DNA from: JBALVO01 sp036961445
GTDB lineage: Bacteria > Pseudomonadota > Gammaproteobacteria > Pseudomonadales > Halieaceae
Reading direction: 5' to 3'
Assembly: GCA_036961445.1 (NCBI GenBank)
Contig: JBALVO010000001.1
Location: forward strand, 98,643 to 162,642
DNA: 64,000 nucleotides
Positions 1 to 9,706 of the stretch are shown here, one piece after another (position 1 is the stretch's first letter; each line of letters opens with the position of its first letter). Made by a program: the position numbers and the translations under genes. A model generated the notes under the pieces. The model was not told where the DNA came from. It made no database searches and saw nothing but the letters and a program-made list of their open reading frames with translations.

Positions 1-105
1 TGCGGTGATTCAGTCCGCAGCAATCTATGGAGCCACTGGAGAGACAAGGATAATAGCAAATAATCTTCGGGCTCGCCGGATTTTGATAGTCATCGCGCTG
101 TGTTT
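1..105. other. Noncoding left edge
   Basis: No supported gene or clear terminator is seen between the window edge and the stop codon of the esterase at 106. Confidence 0.5.
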
Positions 106-984
106 TTAATCCAGCTGCTCTATCCAGTTAACCAGCTCGGTCATAAAAGTGTGGAAGTTTTCATTGGGCCCTTCAGAGCAGGCGAAATCGTGGGCGGCTG
201 TCTCGAAATGATGGTACTGCACTGCCACCCCGGCAGCGCGCAGTTGTTCGGCATAGGCTATGCCTTCGTCCCGCAGCGGGTCGAACTCCGCTGTGACCAG
301 AAAAGTAGACGGCAGGCTGGAGAGTGTTGTTGCCTGTATCGGCATGGCGCGTTTTGCTTGTGGGTCGCTGGGGTCAAGGCTTCCCAGGTAGATGTCCCAG
401 AACCAGATCATTATGTTACGGGTCAGGATCTGACCGCTGGCTCTTTGCGTATAGGAAGGCCAGTCAGTAAGGTAGTGATCTACCACCGGATATTTCAAAA
501 TTTCTCCCACCACTTTGGTGCGTGTACTGGCATCGAGTTCCAGGCAGGTGCAAGTCGCCAGGTTAGCGCCGGCGCTGCCTCCGGCGAGTATCAGCTTGCC
601 ATTGGAGGGACCCAGTTCGTCAATGTGGTCAGCGATCCACAGTGTTGCCGCGAGACTATCGTCTGCTGCGGCCGGAAAACGATGTTCTGGTGCCAAACGG
701 TAATCAACCGCTATCACCGTACATCCGGTTCTGCTGCTCAGGGCCTGGCAATAGGGGTGATGGGTTTCCAGATCGCCAATCACCCAGCCGCCGCCATGGA
801 AATAAACAATTAGTGGTTTTTGCGCACCTGCGTTATTGGCGTACATGCGGGTGGATATCGGACCGGCGGGCCCCGGTAGTTGTAAGGTGCTATAGGGTAC
901 TTCCTGAGAGTGCTCCTTCCAGCCGCGCGCGCTAACGTTGCGGTAGTATTTGCGCAAACCCCAAACTTTAAGTTGCTGGAACAT
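106..984 (-). CDS. Alpha/beta hydrolase, HSL-family esterase
   Basis: Predicted serine esterase of the hormone-sensitive lipase (family IV) type, 292 aa. The oxyanion-hole motif HGGGW lies at residues 63-67, the nucleophile serine in GGSAGAN at 137, the acid in FDPLRD at 235 and the histidine in AAHDF at 265, so the triad looks complete. No signal peptide is seen, so it is probably cytoplasmic. I chose the ATG at 982-984: it is preceded by an AAGAGG ribosome site and lies one base after the stop of the AraC gene. A longer reading up to 1182 would run inside that gene. Next to a Baeyer-Villiger-type monooxygenase, a role in hydrolysing the ester product is likely (inference). Confidence 0.88.
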   Translation of the reverse strand: MFQQLKVWGLRKYYRNVSARGWKEHSQEVPYSTLQLPGPAGPISTRMYANNAGAQKPLIVYFHGGGWVIGDLETHHPYCQALSSRTGCTVIAVDYRLAPEHRFPAAADDSLAATLWIADHIDELGPSNGKLILAGGSAGANLATCTCLELDASTRTKVVGEILKYPVVDHYLTDWPSYTQRASGQILTRNIMIWFWDIYLGSLDPSDPQAKRAMPIQATTLSSLPSTFLVTAEFDPLRDEGIAYAEQLRAAGVAVQYHHFETAAHDFACSEGPNENFHTFMTELVNWIEQLD

Positions 985-985
985 A

Positions 986-2005
986 CTACTGAGCCTCTTG
1001 ACGATAGGTGCGTGGCGAACTGCCATGCCAACGTTTGAATGCATGTGTGAAGTTCCCCGGCGCACTATAGCCCAGCAAGACCGAGATTTCCTCCAGCGGC
1101 AACTTGCTGCTAGCAAGGTATTCGCAGGCAAGCTGGTAGCGAACCGCTGTAAGAATCTGCTGGTAGCTGCTGTCCTCGTCATGCAACCTGCGGCGCAGCG
1201 TGCGACTGGTCATATTGAGCTTCTCAGCGACGAAATCTATGTCGGGGAAAAAGCCAGGCCTGGCGACGATCACCTGACGGACTTTGGTCACGAAGCCACT
1301 GCTCTTGCTCATGCGGGCCAACAACATCTGGCATTGTTGCTGGCATGCGCTGGATGTTTCAGCGTCACGCAGGGGCATGGGTGAGTCAAGAATGGCTGCG
1401 TCAAAGTGCAATTCACAACACAAAGCGTCGAATGTAACGGGGCAGCCAAAATAGGCGGTATAGTCATGCTGGAGGCCTTGGCCATCGTGCATCAAGGAGA
1501 TTTTTGTAGGGTGAAAAGATCGTTGCAGAGCGATCTCACCACTGAATACCGCGGCGGACATATCCCGGTCTACATAAAAACTGAGCAACTCATCCGGAAT
1601 ATCCTCACTCTGCGAAAAGCGGCTGATTGCCACCGGGCCCTGCACCAGGAAACCGATTTTGAACAAGGTAAAAGACAGGGGACCATAGCTTCGAAAGATC
1701 GCCATTGCGTGACGCAGGGTGGGAGCGCTGAGGAATGCGTAACCGAGGAGTCCGTAGTTTTCCAGGGTGTAGGCGCGACCCAGCTTTAACCCGAGAAGCG
1801 GATCACCGGATAGCTCGAGCAGATTACGATGAAAGTGAAATTCTTGCTGTAAAGAGAACTCCCCAGTCATGTTGCCAGCGATTAGCTCGTCCTCGCTGAT
1901 GCCTGTGCCTTGCAGGCATTGCCGGGAGTTAAAGCCCAGGTCGGCCATCGCCCTGATAGCCGGCAGCAGAGCCTTAATGTGGTGAGCAAATTGGACCATG
2001 ATCAA
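986..2005 (-). CDS. AraC-family transcriptional regulator
   Basis: 339 aa. The N-terminal two thirds resemble the arabinose-binding-like domain of the OruR/ChnR-type group. The last roughly 100 residues form the double helix-turn-helix: DIDFVAEKLNMTSRTLRRRL, then the second helix pair ending near SAPGNFTHAFKRWHG. It is transcribed away from the monooxygenase at 2123 and sits one base upstream of the esterase, so the two minus-strand genes form an operon. The 117-base divergent region at 2006-2122 is the obvious place for its operator. By analogy with cyclohexanone clusters (ChnR) it is probably a ketone- or ester-responsive activator; the ligand cannot be read from sequence. Confidence 0.9.
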   Translation of the reverse strand: MIMVQFAHHIKALLPAIRAMADLGFNSRQCLQGTGISEDELIAGNMTGEFSLQQEFHFHRNLLELSGDPLLGLKLGRAYTLENYGLLGYAFLSAPTLRHAMAIFRSYGPLSFTLFKIGFLVQGPVAISRFSQSEDIPDELLSFYVDRDMSAAVFSGEIALQRSFHPTKISLMHDGQGLQHDYTAYFGCPVTFDALCCELHFDAAILDSPMPLRDAETSSACQQQCQMLLARMSKSSGFVTKVRQVIVARPGFFPDIDFVAEKLNMTSRTLRRRLHDEDSSYQQILTAVRYQLACEYLASSKLPLEEISVLLGYSAPGNFTHAFKRWHGSSPRTYRQEAQ

Positions 2006-2122
2006 ATACTACCGCCGTCTGGCCGAAATTCATAAGTTTTTGTCCTGCTCGAATATTCATCGCTTCAGTGTTTACCCTTACAGTGACGGCATTGAAGATA
2101 TTCGCAATGGAGATATCAGCAA

Positions 2123-3631
2123 ATGATGGCACATAGCAGTGTGAAAAATCCCTCGGTAGCCGTCATCGGTGCCGGTATGACCGGCATTCTTATGGCGATC
2201 AAATTACGTGAGGCTGGTATCACCGACATCACCATTTTAGAGAAGGCCGACAAACTAGGGGGTACCTGGCGCGAGAATACCTACCCCGGGGTGGCCTGTG
2301 ATGTGCCAGCCCATATGTACACCTATTCGTTCAAGGGCAATCCCGAGTGGGAGCATCGTTTCGCCCACGGTGGTGAGATACAGGCGTATTTCGAGAAAGT
2401 ATCTGCAGAATACGGGGTGACCGATCAGGTGCGCTTCAACGAATCTCTGGACGAAAGTCATTATCGGGATGGTCGGTGGCATCTCACTACCAGTAAAGGA
2501 AATACCCTGGTCGTTGATTTCGTGGTGGCTGCCACTGGCGTTCTGCATCACCCGGCCTATCCTGATATCCAGGGTTTGGATGCTTATCAGGGCGATATGT
2601 TCCATACGGCGCGCTGGGATCACAACGTTGACCTTACTGGTAAGCGCGTGGGCATTATCGGTACGGGCTCAACAGCCACCCAGGTGATTTCGGAAGTATC
2701 CAAAACGGTGGCTCACCTGAGCGTATTTCAGCGTACACCCCAATGGATTTTCAGTGTGCCTGACAAGGACTACACAGAATCCGACAAGGCGCGTTTGCGC
2801 GGTAACCAGGGTTTGATGCGCAAACTGGCAGACCGTTATGCGTTTATGATGCGCCATACTTTTACCGCTGCGGTAACTGGCAACAAGGTGGCACATGCCC
2901 TGATCAGTTGGATGGCCAAACGCAACCTGCGCAAGAGCGTTAAGGACCCGGAGTTGCGGGCCAAACTGACTCCCGATTATAAAGTGGGGTGCAAACGCCT
3001 GGTCATCAGCTCGACTTTTTACGATGCGATACAACGGGACAATGTGTTGCTGGAGACCAACGGCATTGAGCGGATTTCAGAGCGCGGTGTCGTCACCAAA
3101 GATGGTACCGAACATGAACTGGACGTGCTGATTCTTGCCACCGGTTTCCATCCATTTAATTTTATGCGCCCCATGAACCTGACCGGCCGAGACGGGATTA
3201 CTATCGATGACGCCTGGGCGAAGAAAGTTCAGGCCTATCGCTCAGTGTGTGTGCCGGGCTTTCCGAACTTTTTCTTGATGTTGGGTCCCAATACACCCAT
3301 CGGGAATTATTCTGTAATCGCCATGAGTGAAGTGCAGTCAAGTTACGTACTTAAACTCATAGACCAATGGCGGCAGGGGAATTTGCAGACGGTTGAGGCC
3401 ACGCAGGAGGCCAAGATACGCTACAACCGCTATCTCAAGGCAGGCATGGGCAAGACCGTCTGGGTTGGTGGGTGCCAGAGTTGGTATCTGGATCCCGATG
3501 GTGATCCGGCGATGTGGCCGTACTCCTGGGATCAGTGGGTGAAAGAGCTCGAGACACCTGATCTGGGCGACTTTCACCGCCAGTCACCCGCGGAAATCGT
3601 GCCACTGCATCCGGCGGAGAAAGCAGCGTGA
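2123..3631 (+). CDS. Flavin-containing Baeyer-Villiger-type monooxygenase
   Basis: 502 aa FAD/NADPH monooxygenase. The FAD-binding GAGMTG lies at 16-21, and GGTWRENTYPG at 47-57 is typical of class B flavoproteins. The Baeyer-Villiger fingerprint FxGxxxHTxxW is present as YQGDMFHTARW at 155-165, followed by the NADPH Rossmann motif GIIGTGSTATQ at 177-187 and ATGFHP further on. Such enzymes insert oxygen next to a ketone carbonyl to give an ester or lactone. Start: two consecutive ATGs at 2123 and 2126 with GGAGA about ten bases upstream. It is divergent from an AraC regulator and an esterase, a classic ketone-degradation arrangement. Substrate unknown. Confidence 0.92.
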   Translation: MMAHSSVKNPSVAVIGAGMTGILMAIKLREAGITDITILEKADKLGGTWRENTYPGVACDVPAHMYTYSFKGNPEWEHRFAHGGEIQAYFEKVSAEYGVTDQVRFNESLDESHYRDGRWHLTTSKGNTLVVDFVVAATGVLHHPAYPDIQGLDAYQGDMFHTARWDHNVDLTGKRVGIIGTGSTATQVISEVSKTVAHLSVFQRTPQWIFSVPDKDYTESDKARLRGNQGLMRKLADRYAFMMRHTFTAAVTGNKVAHALISWMAKRNLRKSVKDPELRAKLTPDYKVGCKRLVISSTFYDAIQRDNVLLETNGIERISERGVVTKDGTEHELDVLILATGFHPFNFMRPMNLTGRDGITIDDAWAKKVQAYRSVCVPGFPNFFLMLGPNTPIGNYSVIAMSEVQSSYVLKLIDQWRQGNLQTVEATQEAKIRYNRYLKAGMGKTVWVGGCQSWYLDPDGDPAMWPYSWDQWVKELETPDLGDFHRQSPAEIVPLHPAEKAA

Positions 3632-3644
3632 TTGCAGTTATTTT

Positions 3645-4721
3645 CTAGTCGTACTCCGCAGTTTCAGCAATCTGCTGGTACCAGTCCACACCTTGTGCGT
3701 TTCTGGTACGGGTAATTCTGCGTCTGCCCAATAGGCAATTGAGGTGGGCGATAGTCTCGCCGGTAGCCAGACCCAGGGAGCCGTCGTCAATCTCACGTTT
3801 AAACAATGCGGGAAAACAATCAACCGCACGCTGCGGCTGCTCCAGGTGTTCGAACAGCTTGTTGAGGTCACGTTTATGGGTCTCGATTAACTGACTCATG
3901 CGCACATGCAGCCCGTAGAACGGCGCTTCATGTGCCGGCAGCACAAGTAGGTTATCAGGCAGTATTTCCCTGATGCGTGCACTGGAGCGCAGCCACTCTT
4001 TGAGCGGGTCGCCCTCGGGCTCAGTGGGAAAAACACTGACGTTTGGCGTGATTCGCGGCAGCACCTGGTCACCGGAGATCAACAGCTTTAAAGCCGGGCA
4101 ATACAAGGCGGCATGCTCGGGGGAGTGGCCGCTGCCCACGATAACCTGCCAGTAGCGATCGCCGATGGTGATAGTTTCCCGGTCTACCACGCGCCGAAAG
4201 CTGTCCGGTAGAGGGGAAATGGCTCTGCCAAAGTTGCCAAATTTCTTTCGGTAGCGCTCCAGTTGCTGTTCGTTGTAGCCCGCCGCTTTATAGAACCGGA
4301 TCGCTACATCCGGTGCTGAGCGACCGGTGTCTGCCGCCATGGCCCGGCACATCAGAAACTCCTCCCGGGACATCCACAGCTCACAATCGAAGCGCTGGGT
4401 CAGCCAACCGGCCAGGCCAACGTGGTCCGGGTGCAAATGCGTGCAGATCACCCGTTTGATCGGCTTGTCGCCCATAAAACTGCTAAACAACTGCTCCCAA
4501 ATATCCCGCGCACTGCTGATATTCAGGCAGGTATCAACTACCGTCCAGCCGTCCTCGTCCTCCAGCAACCATAAATTAATGTGGTCAAGCGACATGGGCA
4601 TGGGAAAACGGGCCCAGTAAACACCCTCGGCAATTTTCTCCGGCTCACCCGGTTTGGGATCCTTGCCCCGGCCCCAGGGGTAGGTCAGACCACGGTATAG
4701 CTCAGGATTGTCTTCCAGCAT
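3645..4721 (-). CDS. MBL-fold metallohydrolase
   Basis: 358 aa cytoplasmic metallo-beta-lactamase-fold hydrolase. The zinc motif THLHPDHVG is at 94-102, followed by further candidate ligands in GSGHSPEHAAL, ISGDQVLP and LPAHEAPF. The region after about residue 260 looks like the small C-terminal helical domain found in glyoxalase II/LACTB2-like hydrolases. It lies on the minus strand with the hemolysin III-like and acyl-CoA synthetase genes (gaps of about 20 and 56 bases), so thioester or lactone hydrolysis in acyl metabolism is plausible, but the substrate is not shown. Its stop is 13 bases from that of the convergent monooxygenase. Confidence 0.85.
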   Translation of the reverse strand: MLEDNPELYRGLTYPWGRGKDPKPGEPEKIAEGVYWARFPMPMSLDHINLWLLEDEDGWTVVDTCLNISSARDIWEQLFSSFMGDKPIKRVICTHLHPDHVGLAGWLTQRFDCELWMSREEFLMCRAMAADTGRSAPDVAIRFYKAAGYNEQQLERYRKKFGNFGRAISPLPDSFRRVVDRETITIGDRYWQVIVGSGHSPEHAALYCPALKLLISGDQVLPRITPNVSVFPTEPEGDPLKEWLRSSARIREILPDNLLVLPAHEAPFYGLHVRMSQLIETHKRDLNKLFEHLEQPQRAVDCFPALFKREIDDGSLGLATGETIAHLNCLLGRRRITRTRNAQGVDWYQQIAETAEYD

Positions 4722-4741
4722 AATGTGTCGTCACTCTCGGG

Positions 4742-5371
4742 CTATCTGACATAGCCAATAATAGAAATAAAATGGCAGAGACTTCCGGCGAGCACAAACA
4801 TGTGCCAGATCCCGTGTGCGTGTGTCAGCTTCTTCATTTTGTCCAGAACATAGAACACAACGCCGCCAGTGTATGCCAGGCCGCCAGCCGCCAGCCAGGT
4901 AAAGCCGGTTTCAGAAAGGGCTGCTTTGAGGCTGGCCAGGTCGTAAGAACAGGCCCAGCCCATAGCAAGGTAGATAATCAGTTGGCCGACTTTAACGGCG
5001 CGGCCGGACAAAAATATTTCGCTCAGTGTGCCCACCACCGCCAATAGCCACACTATGCTCAAAATAGTAAGGCCACTGCCGTCGCGCAGGCTGACCAGCA
5101 TGTAGGGAGTATAAGTTCCGGCAATTAACAGGTAAATCGAGACATGATCGAACAACTGGAAAAGGCGCTTGAGTCCCGGTGGGTGAAAGCTGTGATACAG
5201 GGTCGACATGGTATACAGCAGCACCAGGGTAATGCCAAAGACGGCAAAGCTGCTGACAATCCAGGGATCACCGATCTGAGTAGCGACGGTTAGCAGCGAA
5301 CCCAGGGCCATAAGGGCCAGGGCTGCCCCCACCAGGTGGCTGATACTGTTGAGTTTTTCGCCGTAATACAT
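4742..5371 (-). CDS. Hemolysin III / TrhA-family membrane protein
   Basis: 209 aa integral membrane protein with about seven hydrophobic helices. It has the PAQR/hemolysin III signatures: STLYHSF near residue 60, FDHVSIYLLIAGTYTP near 74-89, and a C-terminal HGIWHMFVLAGSLCHF. These His and Asp residues form the metal site in the family. Bacterial members are linked to membrane-fluidity homeostasis; haemolytic activity should not be assumed. It is probably co-transcribed with the MBL-fold gene 20 bases downstream. Confidence 0.88.
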   Translation of the reverse strand: MYYGEKLNSISHLVGAALALMALGSLLTVATQIGDPWIVSSFAVFGITLVLLYTMSTLYHSFHPPGLKRLFQLFDHVSIYLLIAGTYTPYMLVSLRDGSGLTILSIVWLLAVVGTLSEIFLSGRAVKVGQLIIYLAMGWACSYDLASLKAALSETGFTWLAAGGLAYTGGVVFYVLDKMKKLTHAHGIWHMFVLAGSLCHFISIIGYVR

Positions 5372-5427
5372 GGCGGTCAGTTTAACCGACTTACGGGGCC
5401 ACGGCTAAGCTATAAACTCTGTGTACG

Positions 5428-7008
5428 CTAGCCGACGCCCCGTTCGCTTCCCGCCCAGTATTGCGCGCGCACCGCTTTCTTATCCGGCTTGCCGACGGGA
5501 GTCAGGGGAATGGCATCCACAAAGTCGATGGACTTGGGGGCTTGTACCGACCCCTTGGCTTCTTTAACCAGAGCCTGCATTGCCGCTATCAGTTCTTCGC
5601 TGGCTACAAAGCCGGGCTTGAGCACAATCACTGCTTTAACAGCCTCACCCCATTGCTCGTCCGGCACGCCGATGACGGCGACCTGGCCAACGGCCTCATG
5701 GGTACCCAGCACATCCTCTACTTCCCGTGGGAACACGTTGAAGCCGCCGGTGACGATCATATCTTTGGTGCGATCCACGATATAGAGAAAACCATCTTCA
5801 TCCAGGCGTCCAATATCGCCGGTGTGCAGCCAACCACCGGCAAATGCCGCGGCGGTTTGTTCGGGCATGTCCTTGTAGCCTTTCATTACCAGTGGGCCAC
5901 GGACACAGATTTCTCCCGGCCCACCTTTGGCGACCTCATTGCCATCGCTGTCCAGCAGCGCCATATGCACCCAGGCGGTGGGACGGCCACAGGAGGCCAG
6001 ACGCTCGGGCTTACTCAGATCGTGTTCGCCTTTCTTCATATTGGCCAGCACCATAGGAGCTTCGGACTGGCCGAAAAATTGGTAGAAGATCTGTCCCCAT
6101 TTTTCTATGCCTTCGCGCAGGCGCGCAGGATTCATGGGGGAGGCACCATAAAAGATAGTCTCCATGCTGGACATGTCGGCCGTGGCGGAGCGCGGAGCAT
6201 CCAGCAAAAAATATAGCATCACCGGTACCAGCATGGTGGTGGTGATTTTGTGTCGCTCCACCATGTCGAAAAACTCGTCCGGGCTAAAGCCCTGCATCAC
6301 GTAAAAGGCGCCGCCTTTTTGCAGTACGGGAATAAAGAACGCCGCCGCTGCATGAGACAGAGGGGTAGCGATAAGCATGCGCAGTTCTTCCGGGAACTCC
6401 CATTCTGCCATTTGAATCTGGGTCATGCTGGCAGTGACGCTGTAGGTACTCATTACACCCTTGGGTTTGCCGGTGGTGCCGCCGGTAAAGTTGATGGATG
6501 AAACGTCCTCCGGGGCAACATCCGGAGCCACCAGGGGTTGTGGCTTGAAGCCGCTGGCCAGTGCCAGGTAGTCCTCACCAGATTCAGTCGGACCCAGACC
6601 CAACATATGCTTGAGTGTGGGCACCCGAGCCTGCAACGCCGCTGCGTACTCGTCGAAAACAGAGGCGTCGTAGACCAGAGTGTCTATTTCTGCCGCCTCC
6701 AGCACGTAGGCATGGTCTTCCAAAGAGCCCAGGGGGTGCAGCGGTGTACCTATGCAGCCGGCCAGTTGCATGGCGGCTATATTGGATAGAACTTCCGGGC
6801 GGTTGGCAGATATCACGGCAATTCTGCTGCCGATACCCAGTCCTTTGGATTGCAGCGCCTGTACCATCTGACTGGTACTTTCACGCACCTCCCGATAACT
6901 GGCAACCTTATCGCCAATTAACAAACAGGGCTCATCATTGTAGCGGTTCAGACCATCGACCAGCAGGTGGGGCATAAGGGGCTGGTGGTGCAGCGCGTCA
7001 GTACTCAT
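5428..7008 (-). CDS. AMP-dependent acyl-CoA synthetase
   Basis: 526 aa acyl-adenylate-forming ligase. The phosphate-binding loop INFTGGTTGKPKGVM is at 172-186. Downstream come YQFFGQSE, GWLHTGDIGRLDEDG and the hinge region VDRTKDMIVTGGFNVFPREVE, and the C-terminal catalytic lysine lies in LTPVGKPDKKAVR. It activates a carboxylic acid to its CoA thioester; chain length or aromatic preference cannot be judged. The ATG at 7006-7008 has a GGAGA ribosome site. About 216 bases separate it from the peptide importer, so it probably starts its own transcript reading through to the two genes downstream. Confidence 0.92.
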   Translation of the reverse strand: MSTDALHHQPLMPHLLVDGLNRYNDEPCLLIGDKVASYREVRESTSQMVQALQSKGLGIGSRIAVISANRPEVLSNIAAMQLAGCIGTPLHPLGSLEDHAYVLEAAEIDTLVYDASVFDEYAAALQARVPTLKHMLGLGPTESGEDYLALASGFKPQPLVAPDVAPEDVSSINFTGGTTGKPKGVMSTYSVTASMTQIQMAEWEFPEELRMLIATPLSHAAAAFFIPVLQKGGAFYVMQGFSPDEFFDMVERHKITTTMLVPVMLYFLLDAPRSATADMSSMETIFYGASPMNPARLREGIEKWGQIFYQFFGQSEAPMVLANMKKGEHDLSKPERLASCGRPTAWVHMALLDSDGNEVAKGGPGEICVRGPLVMKGYKDMPEQTAAAFAGGWLHTGDIGRLDEDGFLYIVDRTKDMIVTGGFNVFPREVEDVLGTHEAVGQVAVIGVPDEQWGEAVKAVIVLKPGFVASEELIAAMQALVKEAKGSVQAPKSIDFVDAIPLTPVGKPDKKAVRAQYWAGSERGVG

Positions 7009-7224
7009 AGCGTCTCCGGGTTGAATATGTGGTCTATTGGTTTTGCTGTTAATAGCGTTGCTAGTTTGCAGTCGCAGGTTTTATGAACAATGATGCGTCG
7101 GGCCAGAAAAACTGGGCATTGATGATGTTGCGGTAAGTTGTCGCTGCTGGCGCTGGCATAGGGCGCGATGGCAGAGCGAAATACACCAACGGTGTATTAG
7201 CTCGGCCCGGCCCTTATTGAGAAA

Positions 7225-8814
7225 TTATGCCAGCAGTGAGCGACCCGGTATGGATTGCAGTAGCTGCTGGGTATAAGCCTGTTGCGGTCTTTCGAACAAA
7301 TCATCCCCGGTGCCTTGCTCCACGATCTCGCCTTTATACAGCACCAGTATTCGATCGGCGAGGTGTCGCACCACCGCCAGGTCATGTGAGACGAACAGCA
7401 TGGTCAGGCCATACTCTCGACCCAGTTCCTGCATTAGATCCAGAATTTGCGCCTGGATGGTGACATCCAGGGCTGATACGGGTTCATCGGCGACAATGAA
7501 TTCCGGACGGGTAGCCAGGGCGCGGCCGATCGCAATCCGCTGGCGCTGACCGCCGGAGAATTCGTGGGGATACTTGCGCACGAAGCCCCGGGAGAGCCCT
7601 ACATCATCCATCAGTTTCAATACCCCCTGGGAGACGCTTTTACGGGTTTCGATACCGTGCAGCAATAAGGGTTCCGCCAGCGTATCGAACACCGTCATGC
7701 GCGGGTTCAGGGAGGCGAATGGGTCCTGGAATATCATTTGCATGCGGCGGCGCATATTTTTCAGGTCGCGCCCCTGTAGCCCGGTTACATCGGTGCCGTC
7801 GAAATTGACGTGCCCGGAGGTAACGTGCACCAGGCGTAAAATTGAGCGCCCAATGGTGGATTTACCGCTGCCAGATTCCCCTACCAGGCCCAGTACTTCA
7901 CCGCGGTTAATGACGAAGCTGACATCGTCTACCGCCTTAACCGGCTCTTTGCCTTTGCCCTGTTCGAACCAGGTGCAGAGGTTTTTCACCTCTATTAATG
8001 GCTCCGGCTTGCCGGGTGCGGTTTGTTTACTGTCAGCGGGAATCGCCGCTAACAATTTTTTCGTATAAGGGTGCTGGGCATTGTGAAAAATGCCTTCACG
8101 GTCCCCCGCCTCGACGATTTTGCCCTGCTGCATCACCACTATGTGATCGGCAATGTCGGCCACTACCGCCAGGTCGTGGCTGATGAAGATCACACCGATA
8201 TCGCGCTTGGTCTGCAAGTTTGCAATCAGCTTCAGAATCTGTGCCTGAATGGTGACATCCAAAGCCGTGGTCGGTTCGTCGGCGATCAGCAGCTTGGGCT
8301 CATTGATCAGCGCCATCGCTATCATCACCCGCTGGCGCATGCCGCCGGAAAACTGGTGGGGAAAGTTGTCTATGGTAGAGGCGGGATCGCGAATTCCGAC
8401 TTCTTCGAGCAGCTCCAGTGCCCGTGTTCTCGCTTCAGCCTTGGTGACATCCTTATGATAAAGCAGAGGCTCCATCAGTTGTTTGCCCACGGTCATAAAG
8501 GGGTTGAGGCAGGTCATGGGGTCCTGGAAGATCATCGCGATATCGCGTCCGCGTATTTCGCGCAGCTCGGCCTCGCTTAGTTGCAGCAGGTCCCGACCTT
8601 CAAACAGGGCCCGGCCGCCGTCGATGCGCCCCGGGGGCATAGGAACCAGGCCCAGTATGCTGTAGCAGGCCACCGATTTGCCAGAGCCTGATTCGCCGAT
8701 GATGGCAGTGATCTGGCCTGAATCCACGCCAAAGCTGATCCCGTCTACCGCCTTGTTGGTGCCGTTGCGGGTGACAAAGCTGACACCGAGGTCCTGTACT
8801 TCAAGTAGTGCCAT
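7225..8814 (-). CDS. Oligopeptide ABC importer, fused double ATPase
   Basis: 529 aa protein made of two consecutive ABC ATPase domains (OppD-like then OppF-like), the YejF/GsiA arrangement. Each half has a Walker A GESGSGKS (about residues 38-45 and near 315), a signature (FSGGMRQR, FSGGQRQR) and a Walker B (LLIADEPTTALD, FIVADEPVSALD). The start at 8812-8814 (MALLEVQDL) was chosen because the longer frame would overlap the permease; the gap to that gene is four bases. It is the last gene of a five-gene operon and powers peptide uptake through the two permeases upstream. Confidence 0.93.
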   Translation of the reverse strand: MALLEVQDLGVSFVTRNGTNKAVDGISFGVDSGQITAIIGESGSGKSVACYSILGLVPMPPGRIDGGRALFEGRDLLQLSEAELREIRGRDIAMIFQDPMTCLNPFMTVGKQLMEPLLYHKDVTKAEARTRALELLEEVGIRDPASTIDNFPHQFSGGMRQRVMIAMALINEPKLLIADEPTTALDVTIQAQILKLIANLQTKRDIGVIFISHDLAVVADIADHIVVMQQGKIVEAGDREGIFHNAQHPYTKKLLAAIPADSKQTAPGKPEPLIEVKNLCTWFEQGKGKEPVKAVDDVSFVINRGEVLGLVGESGSGKSTIGRSILRLVHVTSGHVNFDGTDVTGLQGRDLKNMRRRMQMIFQDPFASLNPRMTVFDTLAEPLLLHGIETRKSVSQGVLKLMDDVGLSRGFVRKYPHEFSGGQRQRIAIGRALATRPEFIVADEPVSALDVTIQAQILDLMQELGREYGLTMLFVSHDLAVVRHLADRILVLYKGEIVEQGTGDDLFERPQQAYTQQLLQSIPGRSLLA

Positions 8815-8818
8815 GGGG

Positions 8819-9706
8819 TTAGTCCTTGGAGCCGCGTACATCCAGGGCATCACGCAAACCGTCGCCAAGGAAGTTGAGAGAAAACAGGGTCAGGGTCAGG
8901 GCCAATCCTGGAAAGATCAGTAGCCAGGGAAATTCTTCCATGGTTTCCGCGCCGTAGGATATTAGCAGTCCCCAGGAAGTCTGTGGTGGCTGGATACCCA
9001 GGCCGAGGAAACTGAGGAAAGCTTCCAGCAACATGACGCCGGGGATGGTTAGTGTCGTGTAAACGATGATAGGCCCCAGGGCGTTGGGTATGAGGTGTCG
9101 CCGGATAATCGTTGATGGCGGCAAGCCCAGGGAGATAGCTGCCTCGACAAATTCCTGCTGACGCAGCGATTGCACCTGGCTGCGCATGATTCGCGCCATG
9201 GTCAGCCACTCTACCGCGCCGATAGCCAAAAATAACAACAGCATATTGCGCCCGAACACGACCATTAACAGCACGATGAAGATCATAAAGGGCAGGGCGT
9301 AAAGAATGTCGACCATGCGCATCATGAGGGCATCGGTGCGTCCGCCCACATAGCCGGCAATGGCTCCCCAGGTCACACCAATGACCAGCGCCACCGCGGT
9401 GGCGACAAAACCTACTGCCAGCGAGATGCGTCCGCCGTACATAATCTGCGTCATTAAATCGCGCCCGAATATGTCGGTACCTAACCAATGTTGCAAAGAT
9501 GGTGGCGTCGCGCCCAGGTCCAGGTTCTGGGTTTCATAGCTGTAAGGGGCGATCCAGGGTGTGAGTATGGCGATGATGATGAATAGTATGAGGACCCCCA
9601 ACCCAAACAAGGACAGGTGATTCTTGCGCAGGCGCAGCCAGGCGTCATGCCACAGCGAGGTGCCTTGTTCCGCCTCCTCGATGTCGATAATTGCGTCGGT
9701 TGTCAT
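8819..9706 (-). CDS. Oligopeptide ABC transporter permease, OppC/DppC type
   Basis: 295 aa inner-membrane permease with an N-terminal cytosolic stretch, a first helix (LSLFGLGVLILFIIIAILTP), and five further helices in the BPD-transporter domain. The EAA-type loop EAAISLGLPPSTIIRRHLIPN contacts the ATPase. Its ATG shares one base with the stop of the OppB-type gene (TAATG), indicating translational coupling. Confidence 0.93.
   Translation of the reverse strand: MTTDAIIDIEEAEQGTSLWHDAWLRLRKNHLSLFGLGVLILFIIIAILTPWIAPYSYETQNLDLGATPPSLQHWLGTDIFGRDLMTQIMYGGRISLAVGFVATAVALVIGVTWGAIAGYVGGRTDALMMRMVDILYALPFMIFIVLLMVVFGRNMLLLFLAIGAVEWLTMARIMRSQVQSLRQQEFVEAAISLGLPPSTIIRRHLIPNALGPIIVYTTLTIPGVMLLEAFLSFLGLGIQPPQTSWGLLISYGAETMEEFPWLLIFPGLALTLTLFSLNFLGDGLRDALDVRGSKD

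Noticed and set aside
100..813. 237-codon plus-strand open frame
   Set aside because: Antisense to the esterase, whose motifs and start are clear; no family features of its own.
5461..6216. 251-codon plus-strand frame
   Set aside because: Antisense to the acyl-CoA synthetase with no start signal or family match.
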